Shown: positions 12,951-25,019 of the stretch, piece by piece
Position numbering within the stretch: the first letter of the stretch is position 1
Layout of the letters: each line of letters begins with the position of its first letter
Assembly: GCA_030248225.1 (NCBI GenBank)
Contig: JASANE010030077.1
Location: 62,001 to 126,000, forward strand
Source of the DNA: Trileptium ribeirensis
Lineage: Eukaryota > Nematoda > Enoplea > Enoplida > Thoracostomopsidae
Reading direction: 5' to 3'
Length of the DNA stretch: 64,000 nucleotides
The notes under the pieces: generated by a model
Database searches by the model: none
Told to the model about the DNA's origin: nothing
What the model saw: only the letters and a program-made list of their open reading frames with translations
Position numbers and translations under genes: made by a program

Positions 12951-13653
12951 TCTCAAGTAGTGCCCGCACTTCGTTGTAACGAGTTCGATTTTGACGAGCA
13001 TACGTCAATAGCTTGGTGTGTCGCACTCAAAGCTGATATGTAGAAACGGGAATTCTGAGGATTAGAAGATAAAGAAAATATTGTAGGCATATTGAGAATG
13101 TTGCAAAATACCTACTCTTTTGTGTATTGTAACAATCGTCGCTGCTTATTGAGGCGTTCCCGTCGATGTTGTTTGCCGTAGTCATTATAGCTCGAACAAA
13201 GCTTTCAGACACCTGCGACGTCTCATAGCAGTAATATGGTAAAACGAGGGATGGCTACAGTAGTTTGCGGCGTTTGCGAGCATGTTTATAGACTAGCATC
13301 TTGTTCAAGTTGTCCATGATAGCTTCTGGCGCCTGTGACAGAATTTACATTGTTATCGCTGTCTACAGGCAGAAGATCTCTGACTTCAGTCGCGAAGCAG
13401 CCGCTACAATCGCCGCCATGGCATCCGCCTGCACTGTTCGTGTCACTGTCATTTTTATCGTCAGTAGCTCATTGTCATTTCTGAAGCCTTCCTTCACCCT
13501 TATCATCTATAGAGCTCAGGAGTAACTTTTTTTCAAGGCAGCACGTGTATGTACCTTACAGCAGAACGATTGACCGGTTTCTAGTTGTTTACTAAGTTGT
13601 TATATCAAAGCCCACGCCGAATTTTCAAATCATTAAATTTCTACTACACTCAT

Positions 13654-13800
13654 CTGGCCTGTCCACAGTGGGTGTGGCAACCCCCGCTTTTTTCAAATCT
13701 CCAATCTTCGTAAGATCTTGCTCCACTCGGCCGAAACTTCCATGTTTAGTTATATCTAAAAATTTAAATGTCTAAACTTAAGTTTTCTGTATGCAAAATG
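13654..13800. mobile_element. MITE half copy
   Basis: CTGGCCTGTCCACAGTGG starts the stretch, followed by CACTCGGCCGAAAC and CCATGTTTAGTTA, the same order as the left half of the 19221-19600 element. The right end is missing. Confidence 0.55.
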
Positions 13801-13879
13801 TTTTTGAAACGGAGGGACCGAAGCGAACGGGGCTCCCACTGAGAACGATAGGGGGAAAATCGTGAAAAATTTTTGTCTG

Positions 13880-14210
13880 TCGCTACCATTCATAACATAT
13901 TTTCGGGTGGATAGATTTCGACAAATTTCGATAGCAAAAGTGACCACGATGTGCCGTTAGTTGAATAGAACCGCTCTGATTTTAACTTTCGGGTCAATAT
14001 GGCCAAAAACAGGTTTTTAAGCGTTGTTCGCCCAAATCTTGCCATACGGCTTCCAGTCTTTCTCAGCCAATATTTCGCCGCACTGGCTCGCATCGAAAAA
14101 ATATAGTCTGATCATCGAGATTTACAACTTTGCAGACTACGACTTTTTGTGGGACCACTGTCAGGGCTGTTGTAGCGCGAATATGGTTCATCGGCATTTT
14201 GCTAGAAATA
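13880..14210. repeat. Dispersed repeat shared with 60990-61325
   Basis: Shared landmarks in the same order are TTTCGACAAATTT, GTAGCAAAAGT (GATAGCAAAAGT here), CTTGCCATACGGCTTCCAG against CTGGCCATACAAGTACCAG, ATCATCGAGATTTAC against CTCATCGAGATCTAC, and GGACCACTGTCAGG. The copies are old and carry no intact frame. Confidence 0.5.
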
Positions 14211-14479
14211 GCGATTTTTCGGATTTCGTCGTGTTATTGATTGTTTTACCTTATAATAAGTACCTATCAGGTTATCAAGCACGCTGGTTACGATGGTTTT
14301 GATATCTAGCGTCCAGCTTGACTATACCTGCTTTTCATGAGGTTTCAGAGGTTTTACGGTCGACGTTTCTAAAATGTGCGTTTTCATTGTCAGATTATGC
14401 AGCGCACAGGGCATCATGAATCGTCTAAGTATAGATATTTCAGAAAGCTGCTTGAGTTCGATATGCATATTTTAATCTT

Positions 14480-14815
14480 TTTCATGGGTTTTAAATTGCT
14501 TTAGGGTCACTGAATCCTATTTCCAGAATATTGTCTGTCTTCAGTTATTTGGTTACGTATTGCGTGCAGGTCTTCAAGATTTGTCCATATTGGTTTTCTG
14601 GTAGGCTGAATACGATGCTATGGTTATCTAGAGTCCAGCGTAAATATTTCATGGGTTTAGGGTCAGTGAACCCGAATTTCAGAATATAGTCTATCTGCAG
14701 TTAATTAGTTACGCACATATTGCGTACAGAATCATCAAGAATTGTCTAAATAGGTTTTCCGGTAGGGTGAATACGATGGTTTGTTTACCTAGAGATCTGC
14801 ACAAATACTTGATGC
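14480..14815. repeat. Imperfect tandem repeat of about 170 bp
   Basis: Two adjacent units share CATGGGTTT, TTAGGGTCA(C/G)TGAA, CAGAATAT(T/A)GTCT, TTACG and GGTAGG(C/G)TGAATACGATG, with the last motif near 14607 and near 14764. A weaker third unit may precede them near 14270. Confidence 0.55.
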
Positions 14816-16301
14816 GTTGTCGGTTGTTTTCGGTATTTTTAGGATCGGCGTAGTTTCAGGATTTTCAGTAGGTTCATGGTTCAAGAGGCGTAAGGTGGTA
14901 CATACACCAAACAAAGTCCGTTATACGTGATTAAACTACAGGATAAGTTTCAAATGAAACCCCCTGCGTTTGCTCCGTTTCACCTTCGTTCGAGATACTA
15001 GTTTTAACATTAATCATCAGTGTTTCTAATACTAACACTTTTTTATATCCTGAAAATATTTGTGAGTTGACTGAGAAAATGAAAATATTAACCATTTTTA
15101 AAGCAAAATTCATGCTCCATCTTTTGAATTTTTCCCAAGAATGAACATTGAAGCCGCACTTTTGTGAAGGTTGTGGGCAGGTCAGCACATGATTAGTTTG
15201 TTGATCTTGGAATCTGAGCAGAGCACACATAATCGTACTGCAGAAAAATAGTTTTTTACTCCAGAATGTGATTATGGTAGCTCTAGATATGGTTTAATAA
15301 TGGGTTGCTTTGAAGTACTCGAGTACGTTTACAACAGATAGCGCAAATGTAAAAGTGATTTCCTTACAAAAAACCAACCTAACCGACACCTTTTGCCAGT
15401 ACTACATGTTTTTAAAATAGTCATTTACTACTTGAATTGTCAAAGAAAAGAGCCTTATATTATGCTTCACTTAAGATCATATACGTATTTAATATTCTTA
15501 GATATTGTACACTGCACATTTAGAAAATTCATGTAAAAAATCTTTTAGATAACTTACATTTCAAAATATTTATAACATCGTATAATATAATTCTTATCAA
15601 ATGCGGCCAGCGACTGCAATGTTAGCTCTCCTATCGTGGATATTAACAGCCAAATTCAAAACATTTATGTGTTGATTGTTAGCCTTGTACTGAGCTGGAG
15701 TAAATATTCGTATATCTCGTTTCAAAAGAATCGTTATACTTGGTTACAGTGAAGCCAACATGCATTTGTATGATTTGAGGGAGTAACTAATTTGCATACG
15801 ATACTTAGATGTTCAACAATAATCGCTTTTTAGTTGTGCAGGCTTAAATATAGTAATACGCTACTATATACATAGCTTGCATATCATCATAATCATGAAA
15901 TGTATGTTCCAAATCAATGCTGCAAATAGTTATGTCCCCATTTTAACAATGTTCAAATACCTTTTGTCTTAGCGCTTAGTATATCGTAGGTCCATTAACA
16001 CATATACATAGCTACAGTTCCACGTGTACTTAGTTACGCATATTTTTAATTGCCTGTCGTTTTGAACTTCTATTCAGCTAAATCCCACAATCTCCAGTGT
16101 ATGCTGATGTAATATTTTATTAACACTGAAACTAAAGTTCTTAGGTCCTTTTTTGATATATTTAGTACGATTATTACGTATTAAATTCATACTAGGAAAT
16201 AGGGACTAATTAGTATTTAATGTACGCATGGCGTCATAATAATATCACCAGGTTTTAACAAAATCACAATTTTTGTTAATCTTTTTGCATTCATTTTTTA
16301 G

Positions 16302-16522
16302 ACATGCGAGCGTAAACTTTTGTTCGGATTTTGGTTTCACTTTTTGCCCGACACGTCACTTCCTGTGATTCACCGGAAATCATGGACAACCCAAGCATCT
16401 GCACCTAACTTGTTAACACTTCTTATTAAAGAATCAAATGGTCGCGTTCGTGTTTCGCTTGTACGTTCAATTGGAAGCTTGCTGTCTGCATCGAAACCGT
16501 TTTTAATGTTGGCCGAACAAAG
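16302..16522 (+). CDS. HEATR6: HEATR6-like exon 5 (DUF4042-type block)
   Basis: Bounded by CATTTTTTAG and CAAAG|GTGAGA, phase 0 to 2. It encodes RKLLFGFWFHFLPDTSLPV and then a HEAT-like helix pair, NGRVRVSLVRSIGSLL and SKPFLMLAE. Human HEATR6 has KRVLYGYWSAFVPDT, KTRACALQVLSAIL and SKQFLSVAE at the same spacing. This is the most diagnostic exon in the window. Confidence 0.93.
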
Positions 16523-18889
16523 GTGAGAAGGTTTAATTATATCATCTTTAGAAACGTTTTTGAATTATCTCTTGTTTTATATTATTACGTGTGTAATATA
16601 ATTGGACCATTTAAAATTGTAAATTTACTATTACAGCAGTATTTATTATAATTATACGAGCTAACTTATTGAAGCCATATCAGCTAGATATAATAGTCAC
16701 ATATGCCACTGTTTGTGCACGTTTATCGTTTTGCTTAATGCTCTGTTCAAGGCTACTTAAAATATACCGCTAGACTAAAGCAAGGGAATGTCAAGAATTA
16801 GCGGGCGTTAATTCGTGGTTCCTACTTCTAGAACTGTTTACCGCTATGACCTCTCTGTCAGAGCGGGACCCCAAGTAAAGCGGTAAACGTCTATGGTGTA
16901 TTTTAGCAAGCTAATTGTATTTGGCTGTTCAGTACTATTCTTCTTCTACACGAATGTCGAGTACTTTGTTGACAGGTTCAATGTCGCCTTAAATAAAAAA
17001 TATTGCAGCGGTAATTTATGGACTTGTCTTACCTGTCACTTATTTATAATGTAACACCTTCTATCTCGTCTGCTGTGGTACCATAACCCCTCATTAATAC
17101 CGTCAATTTGCTGACGGGGATAAAAATCATGACGTAATCGCAACCTTTGAAGGCACGCGTACATTCTTGGGCAGCTTTGAAAAGGTGGTTTGAGAGTAGA
17201 CACCACTGGCTGCGATGCATCAGCGTTAACAAAAATACCAACAACAACGGACACGCCGCTGCAGTTTCCGCAGAACTGCTGTCCGCCCCATTCGAGCCTA
17301 GTGAGCCATAGGACCGGTTACCTGTCGCACAATCGGCACAGCTGTTTTCACCGGCACCTAAGCTGTGCAATCTTCAGGCGTTACAATCCGCGTCTGTTAT
17401 GCCGGCATCACCACAGCCAAAGGCGTCCACAACAGATTTTTATGCGAAACCATACCAACTAAAAAGAGGCATACTTATATGCATTTTGATATTAGTTTTT
17501 GACGATACCAGGTGCAACCCAGCACATATATTTTACGATATACCAATCCATAAGTTCGTCACGTCTTTGGTCATTCAGAACAACGTTTCGAAGTAGTGGT
17601 CGTTTTCATTTATCTGAAGATAAGTTAAATTACTTATTCTGAGGTTAGATTTATGCAAATTTTGTTTGCCGTGCCGAGCTTGGATTTTCATTAGAACAGC
17701 CGAGGTGGGCCGAGACTGGATTGTCGAGTGAATCACGAGCGAGCGAGAGCCATTTTTTGGGGAGAGCTGTATGTGCATACATGGTTCTCGTAGCAACTTT
17801 TTGGCTAGGTTGCCTTACAACCAAACGGAATACATTTGCACCATGCGGTTGTCGGAGATTGTGAACATTGTTGGAGTGAAAACAAAGTATTTAAGTGCTA
17901 AAACATAATAGGGTGGAGGCGAGTATCATAAAGGACTCAGTTAACAACCGTGCTGCCTATAATGGAACCCCAGTGCATCATGTATTCATTAATAATTACA
18001 CCAATTTTATTAGTGAAATATAGTATTATAATGATTATGGTGATTTCCGATTGTGTGGCTTTTATACTCGCGGTACTATACTTATCCTTGCTGGCGATTT
18101 AATATAATATTAAAAAAGTATAATTACGCAGCGTGTGGTCAGCCATAGCATAATATGGTTTCGTGAGAGTTTGGCTAATTAAACTTGGACAATTTGACTC
18201 TTTTGGAGAAAAGATAATAATTTAGACCAAAATTTATAATGTTACTCTGAAACTCAAGAACCATTCTCAATGGCACAGGGCTTGCATCATTCCACAAGAT
18301 ATACTTTTTTCGTTTTACAGAAAATTACGGATAATATCAATTTGCCACAAAAATGTCAAAATATATTTATATATTCTAATTTTGTTTGTTTGTCAATAAT
18401 TATGCCGTACTCGATACATTGGCTGGTGCTCGCTTGCTATGCGCTCGTAACTTGCTCGTGGGAAAATAAAATTTTGTTTTGTAATTTAATAGTTTTATTG
18501 TTAGATCGCTCTTAAAGCGACAGTCAATAATTGTTTCGGGTACTGCTTCAATAATGTTAAACCTAGCGACATGCAACTATAATTTTTGTTATCTTATTGT
18601 GTCATTTTGGTGAATACTGTTACAAGTGGTGCTCCATCTATATTAGAAAATGTGTGTATAGAGTACTTATTCTCGATATCCATTTGTGTATTGCTAACTC
18701 TGTAATCTTCTGATCATGGAACTTAAAGCACAGTTTTACTTGCCATTTATAGTGAATTACAGTAATGTTATTTAATTGCAGCTAGTCTATAGGCTAGGCT
18801 GTATAGGTTCATTGTACCAGACAGTATATTTTATGGTGTAAAAATCAGTATAATGCTCTTTGAACGAGCAGACAAATAAATTATTTCAG
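16523..18889. other. Intron 5
   Basis: About 2.4 kb, AT-rich. It contains one copy of the GCTCGCTC dispersed repeat near 18421-18530. The ORFs around 17036-17462 are overlapping and unrelated to any family I know. Confidence 0.5.
18421..18530. repeat. Dispersed GCTCGCTC repeat, copy 3
   Basis: Carries AACTTGCTCGTGGGAAAA, TTGTAATTTAATAG and AAAGCGACAGTCAATAATTG in the order seen near 1813 and 5930. Confidence 0.5.
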
Positions 18890-19007
18890 TAACAAGGTCT
18901 TGCCATTCACTCCAGTGTCGGTTGTTTTATCAAATTCTATTTGCGAAGTACACCGAGTGCTGCTGTTAGCGTTGTGTGCCGAGAAAAACACAGTAGTTTT
19001 AATTCAG
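18890..19007 (+). CDS. HEATR6: HEATR6-like exon 6
   Basis: Bounded by TTATTTCAG and ATTCAG|GTAAGC, phase 2 to 0. It encodes FTPVSVVLSNSICEVHR and LLLALCAEKNTVVLIQ, which align without gaps to human FTPFSVMIACSIRELHR and LLLALVAESSSQTVTQ. Confidence 0.93.
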
Positions 19008-20709
19008 GTAAGCTCTCTGAGGTGTTATAATAGTTTTTGCGCTGTTCTTTGTTAAATTACTTTATCGGTCAAAACGCGCCTCATTGTTAAATTTCATACC
19101 AGATCTCAATTTTTGACGCTGAAACATAATATTCGAATGCATTAAGGGTTCCTTTAGTGTAACATATTAGAAATAATTTTAATATTCAGGATAACAAAAA
19201 TTTCGCCATAGTATAAATAGCTGGTCTATCCACAGTTGGGGAGGGGGTGGGACCCCCCAACTTTCCAAATCCACCATTTTCTTGAGATTTTCCCCCATGT
19301 CCGCCGCCCCCCCCCCACTCGGCCGAAACCCCCATGTTCAACTAACTTCAAAATTTTTTGATGTCTGAAAAATTATGTTTTTGTTTGCATATGTTTAAAC
19401 ATTGATTACCGCTATTTATAATGCTAAAATATCGTTTTTTAGCATTAAAATACATTCACGGTAGTAAAAATGCATGATAATATGGAAATATTTCGTATTT
19501 TAGGCAAAATTTATCCCCCACTTAATTTTCCCCGAGAATGAATATGCCCCCCCCCCGAAGTTCACCATCCCGACTTTTCGGAGGGCTGTGGACAGGCCAG
19601 AATAGTACTGTTTTGAAATGTTTGTTGTTCTCATGTTCGTTGGGAATCGGTGTAATATTCGAGAAATGTCTGAAATAAAGAAAATATTTCGATACTTGTT
19701 GAAGTGTCGCTCGAGAGTTCGTTATTTTTGTTGTATCGGTGCTGTCTGTCGAGTATTATGTATGTGAGGCTTAGGGGAAGCCAGAAACTGTTACGCTAAG
19801 TAGTTCCAGTCGATAACTTTTTCAAAAAGTTTAGTTTGACCTTCCTTCTTAAACTCAAATTTACATCCACATAAATTATTGTTATTTGCGTTGTAAATAT
19901 AATCACATTAAAATGTTAACATGTTGCATTAAGTGTTTCCTCACAATGTATCTAATATAACCGTGTATATGTTTAGTTAAATATACGCATTCTATTAAGC
20001 GATAAGTGCGGCGGTCCAAATTGTGCATCAGTATTTGATATGTCTCCTATATTTTTGGGAAAAATATTCTAAGATTTACGTCCTTTGTTGTTGAAGCAAT
20101 TTAGAACAGTTCTTTTTTCGGTGTTAGCTCATCTGGAATGACCCAAATAAATAATTGTCTACGAATACATTTTAGGTTATGTATTTTTAAAGTAAAAAGT
20201 TCTATGTACTTATTTCATTGAGATGCCATCAGCAGAACAAGAGTGATATTTTTACGATAATTGTTAGAAGAACATTGAAATTCCTTGGGATACGACAGAG
20301 TTTAGTTTCCTGTATATTTAAGTATGGTTAAATAAAATATTTTAGCATTGGTTACCGATATTACTTCGTAACTAAAATTTAAGAGATATATCACAGCAGT
20401 AGTATGATATTGCAACATAAATTTATTGCTAAACTAAACTACTCATTCCTGATTAGCACTGTGCGTTTATAAAGTCAGATACGATGTAGTCAACATAGCC
20501 CACGTGCAACACTTATTTTGTTCACAAACGTTGGGAATATGGTTTGATTATGAAAGTCTATGCTAATTATAGTGTGTTGAATAAATTATTTCGGCAAGCA
20601 TACATAGTAGTGGATTATTTGGTTATTGCCGTTTTACCACATTATTATTTAGTTTGTTATGTCGTTATATTGTATCATTATACCCAAACAATATCTTTGT
20701 AACATTTAG
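19008..20709. other. Intron 6 with one MITE
   Basis: The only element I recognise is the complete inverted-repeat copy at 19221-19600. The remaining 1.1 kb (19601-20709) is AT-rich with no visible feature. Confidence 0.55.
19221..19600. mobile_element. CTGTGGACAGGCCAG MITE, full copy with TSD
   Basis: The ends CTGGTCTATCCACAG and CTGTGGACAGGCCAG are inverted repeats, flanked by a perfect 5-bp direct repeat AATAG (19216-19220 and 19601-19605). The element is 380 bp with C-runs near the left end and CCCC/GGAGGG motifs near the right. A 5-bp target duplication is unusual for the commonest MITE classes, so I do not assign a superfamily. Confidence 0.75.
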
Positions 20710-20818
20710 TTGTTAAAGTGCCTATCGATACTTGTGATGTGTACGTCATACGGTCGTGTTGACGCATCACTCATTGACAAGATTGAATCGTCTATACGAG
20801 GCTGCATCTTCTTTAACG
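20710..20818 (+). CDS. HEATR6: HEATR6-like exon 7
   Basis: Bounded by ACATTTAG and AACG|GTAATT, phase 0 to 1. It encodes LLKCLSILVMCTSYGRVD and SLIDKIESSIRGCIF. The human counterpart is IIKCLANLVSNAPYDRLK and SLLTKVWNQIKPYIR. The codon split at its end joins to ANVRVATL of exon 8, matching human VNVRVSSL. Confidence 0.92.
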
Positions 20819-21801
20819 GTAATTACAATAATCACTGAATATTACCGTATTGGTCTGCTTAAATTTTTTGGTAATAAGATTTTATTTTTGACAAAGTAGG
20901 TTTTTTAATCTCATATCAAATTGCTTTATTTTTGTGTTATTTGATGTATGAATTACACCTAATGCTTAGTTTTAAACTGCTAGTGGCAATTTCATTTTAC
21001 AAATTTGGCGAAGTGGCAGTTACTCTTTGAGTGTCGCAAATTTTGTTGAAACAGTTCTAACGTACAGGCACAAAAATTAACGGACGAAAGCGAACGCAGG
21101 CGACGAAACTGCGTCTGTTCGCGTCCAAACGTAAGCGCGTCTGCATCTTTGTCCGTCCCCATCTTCATTCGTTCGCGTCTGCGCTTTTTTCTGTCACTAG
21201 TTTGCTCAAAATATCGTTTAAATGCAAAAAATTGACTCTGTTCATGCATAACAGATTTGATTGTTGATGCAAATTTATATTTGATACATAGTGATATATA
21301 ATTATTCACTACTTGCCAGATTTGCATTAGCACTGTAGCTGGCAGCTTTAACCTAACTCTCACAAAACCGAAGCCGTATTAATATTTTTTTATTTAGGTT
21401 AAATGAATTCTACTGGCATTTTGATTTTGGCTGCATGAATTCTTTTGGCATTCTTGATTTGTAACGACGTAGATGGATCTGAAATTTGAGATGACTATTA
21501 TTGAAGGTTATTGCTACATACCCCTGCACACTTGTACAACATGGAACAGACATTTCCGAACTGTGAGCTGAACTTTAAAAATATAATTCGGTTTAATGAA
21601 AAATGTCGCGATATCCTCTATTTGTATATATAACTCCAAGCATTGTTGCTGGAATAGCATATTTTCTTAAAACCTGTGATTGATTTATCAAATATTTTGA
21701 AAAAATTCGCTGTTAAATTTTTGGAACAGTCGTTTTACTTCTTTCCGTATTTATATTTTTATTTATATAGTTATTGTGTATGATAAGCTTTCCTACTTCA
21801 G
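20819..21801. other. Intron 7
   Basis: About 1 kb. Bases 21070-21180 carry GACGAAACTGCGTCTG and GTTCGCGTC motifs that resemble a decayed version of the 26-bp minisatellite at 57778-58570. Nothing else is visible; the 123-aa minus frame at 20992-21363 passes through this tract. Confidence 0.5.
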
Positions 21802-22108
21802 AGGCTAATGTCCGTGTGGCAACACTAACAATATACAACGCGTTGCTAACAAAATTCCGTGCGTGTAAGCAGCATACACCTGTGAGTTCCAGACAAAACG
21901 ACGCACCTGCTTTAGGCGGATACTCACAAGACAACGTGCCATGGGTACTATATGTGGCTGTCGAGTCCGTGCGGCCACGTACAATCCATTGTCACTCGAG
22001 TGGTAGTCAAGCCAGTTCGATGACTAAAATGTTCAACCCGATGCCTGTGCGACTGGAAGCGTTTCAGCTGTTATGCAATTATGTACATTTCTATCAGAAT
22101 CAAATCAG
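21802..22108 (+). CDS. HEATR6: HEATR6-like exon 8
   Basis: Bounded by CTACTTCAG and AATCAG|GTATAT, phase 1 to 2. It begins ANVRVATLTIYNALLTK, matching human VNVRVSSLTLLGAIVST. It continues with a variable Ser-rich stretch including VPWVLYVAVESV and ends PMPVRLEAFQLLCNYVHFYQ, matching human [20 protein letters not shown]. The exon closes the conserved block. Its phase joins directly to exon 9, skipping an 11.6-kb intron. Confidence 0.93.
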
Positions 22109-25019
22109 GTATATACACTGTTATCGCTGATTTGTTTGGTGTTTGTCATGAAAACGCAATCTTCACTTTAAATTGCATTGGAGAAATACATACATAAGAC
22201 CAACGCATCAACACTATCGTTTCATCCTTCTATATAAATATGAAAATGATAGGCTATGTGAATCATAATGTCCGCTAGCATTACGGAAGTGACAACGCTC
22301 TAGAAGTGACTCGCCAGTCGAATATCGAACGAATAGTGCTATAACATGTCGAGGGCCACTGTAATTTCTTGAGGTCATGTAGCATTACAGTTATGATCGG
22401 AATTAAGTGCACTCTAGTGAATTAAGTGCACACATAAAAACGAACCATACGAAATCGAACGATAACGCAATCGATCGGTTTTCATTTAAATGAAAATAGT
22501 TAAATTTTACGCAAACTTACACATTTTTATTGAAATAATTTATTTATTTTTAACACAATCGAAATTCGTTAAATTAAACGCTAATTAACATTTTTATTAA
22601 ATTATTTTTTGTTTTGACGCAACCTGAAATTCCTTAAATTAATAGATTTTCGTTTAAATGAAAACGATCGAAATCGAACAAAACTTCGTGCGATTTTGCA
22701 GCACTTAATTTTGATTGTAACTGTAGATCCTATGCCTTGAGATGTGAAAGTAACCGTATATTATCATTAAAACTATTCTGGTTACAATTTTGTTCAATAA
22801 TTTTAGTGACGTTACGGCCTCTTCTCTGCCTCGTATAACGAATTATAAATTCCACCAAGAATTTGTTTTCTTTATGTTTTATAGTTTAAAAAGTTGTCCT
22901 TTATTGTTCGTCAGCTACCAGACATTACATTAAAAATTCAAAAAAGGCCTGTTTAAAACTTGTTTGACATTATTCAAATTTTGTGTACACACAATATTAG
23001 AAGTCAGAACACTGGCACATCCAATTAAATTAAGCTTATAATACACTCTAGTAGTTATATCGCAAAGGACGACAGGAACAGCAATTTTCCAAATTATATT
23101 GTTGCAAGCTTTTAAACAAAAAACTGTTAAAGCGAATCATTGACATTCTTAATTATTTCTCGGATGTTGCTGGCATTATTAAAATTTTTATATGCAGCAA
23201 GTTTATTTTGTAGAGGTTAACCAAACTTGTCTACTGAAAATGTTGTACGTACTTTGTGCTGACACTCCTGGATTGCATTTAACACAATTACAGTTATATT
23301 CAGCTTTTTTGAATCACGGATATACACCGACTGCTTTTGCATAACAATAATTTCCGTACGCATAGAAGAACAAGCTCATGTCTAAAACTCTTGTAAGGTA
23401 CGACAGTTCTAGCATACTCAGTATTATGTTTAATTAATGAATAGCAGTTGCGGCTGCAGTTAAATAGCTGAGCACCAAATCAGGCTTTAACATTTCACAG
23501 GCTACAGTAGTTTAGCTCAAAGATACTATAGAACTGGGCTAGCTTATAGGCGAAATAACATTTTTTGCAAAAGCTTTCCAGCACACGACGATTAACAAAG
23601 TCTATGTCAGGTGCGAAGGTTGCATATTAAATTAAAGAATAGCAAATCCACAATACAGATATATTACGTTTTAATGTAATAGTTTAATTCGTTTTGATCG
23701 GCATGGCGTTTACGAAAATTGTGGTATCGTCATTAATGAAAATAATTAAGAGTCAAGACTGAAAACACGATGCTTTCATACATTTTACCAGAAATACAAA
23801 TTGCGTTTAGCTAAGTACAGCCAAGGACAAAAATAAGAGTGCAAAAAACGAACACATCAACTTTCGTTTATAAACGAGCGTTACAACTTTAGTTTACGCA
23901 CATTCATTCATAAACTTACGCAAAAATGTTTCTTAATACGACAAATTTGGTTCATTCGTTTGTAAACGAACGTTTTCACGGTCGTTTGCGTCTACGTTGA
24001 TTCGCGTTTTTATGCAATTATGTTTGTTCGTGACTGTAGTTGACAGCAAAGGTCTGTAGTTTCAAATTGGACGCTGACCTTAGGCTGTGTCTAATTACGG
24101 TTTCACTGGCTATGATTGGTTATTTTAGGTCTGATCTAGAGCTGTAAAATGTGGGAATATTACATCCTACATTGTATATTACCATAGCTATCTTTATCAT
24201 ATATGCCTTGCATATGGTGTGGGGTGTTACTCCTAAGTTATATTTACCGTTCCTGAGGCCGCTCACTCAAATCCCGCGCTGAAGGCTCGGGAAATTTAGC
24301 ACTTGTATATGGACGAGTTCGAAATTTGCAACCATTTACCCCGCACCCACCGGATCCATCTACTCCCTATGCCAACGAACATTAAGTAACTCGGGATGGT
24401 GACACTAGGGTTATGTAGCAAAAACGCTTAAGTGGCCTCTTTACGTTTCTGAGTTATTCAGTTTTTTCATCTAAGAAACGCACGCATAAGGTTATCTACT
24501 TCAACTTGAGGACGTAACATTTGTATGCTGTCGTGTTATTAGTACTAAAATTATATCTACTTAATCGGCTTTACTATAAACGAAGAATATGGCAGAACAA
24601 CACTAGTGTAAATAAGGCATTTTACAATATATCAATCTGAATTGGAATATTGTGTAACACTTAATCATTTTTACCTTAGAATAAACTTGAGCATTTTCAT
24701 TGCCACAAACGACGTTCTGGTATTAATTCGGCAGTTACGGCTCAATAAAATGTTGCTTGATTTGTGGAAAATTTAAAATCCAAGACAATGTTTGACAATA
24801 CAAATAATATTTTTACTTTCATTCGAATAATACCGTTCGATTTGTCGATGTTAATTTATACATAAATTCATTTTCATTATTATAATTGCTATATCGATTT
24901 AAAATATTTTATTATTATAGTAATAAAATAGTTAATTAACTATTATATAATTATATTTGAACATTGTCGCTGTTGCTAACTAGTCCGAGTCTGTCTCCTC
25001 ACCGTGGTCAGACGATACG

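Larger units (their letters stand above)
12039..16301. other. Intron 4 with two MITE copies and internal duplications
   Basis: About 4.3 kb. It carries an inverted-repeat element at 12575-12950, a half copy of the same family at 13654-13800, a dispersed repeat shared with 60990-61325 at about 13880-14210, and an imperfect tandem repeat at about 14480-14815. The remaining AT-rich part (14900-16301) shows nothing I recognise. Confidence 0.6.

Noticed and set aside
22806..22860. Possible exon after AATTTTAG (DVTASSLPRITNY)
   Set aside because: The phase would fit exon 8, but no good donor exists and the HEATR6 alignment leaves no room for it.
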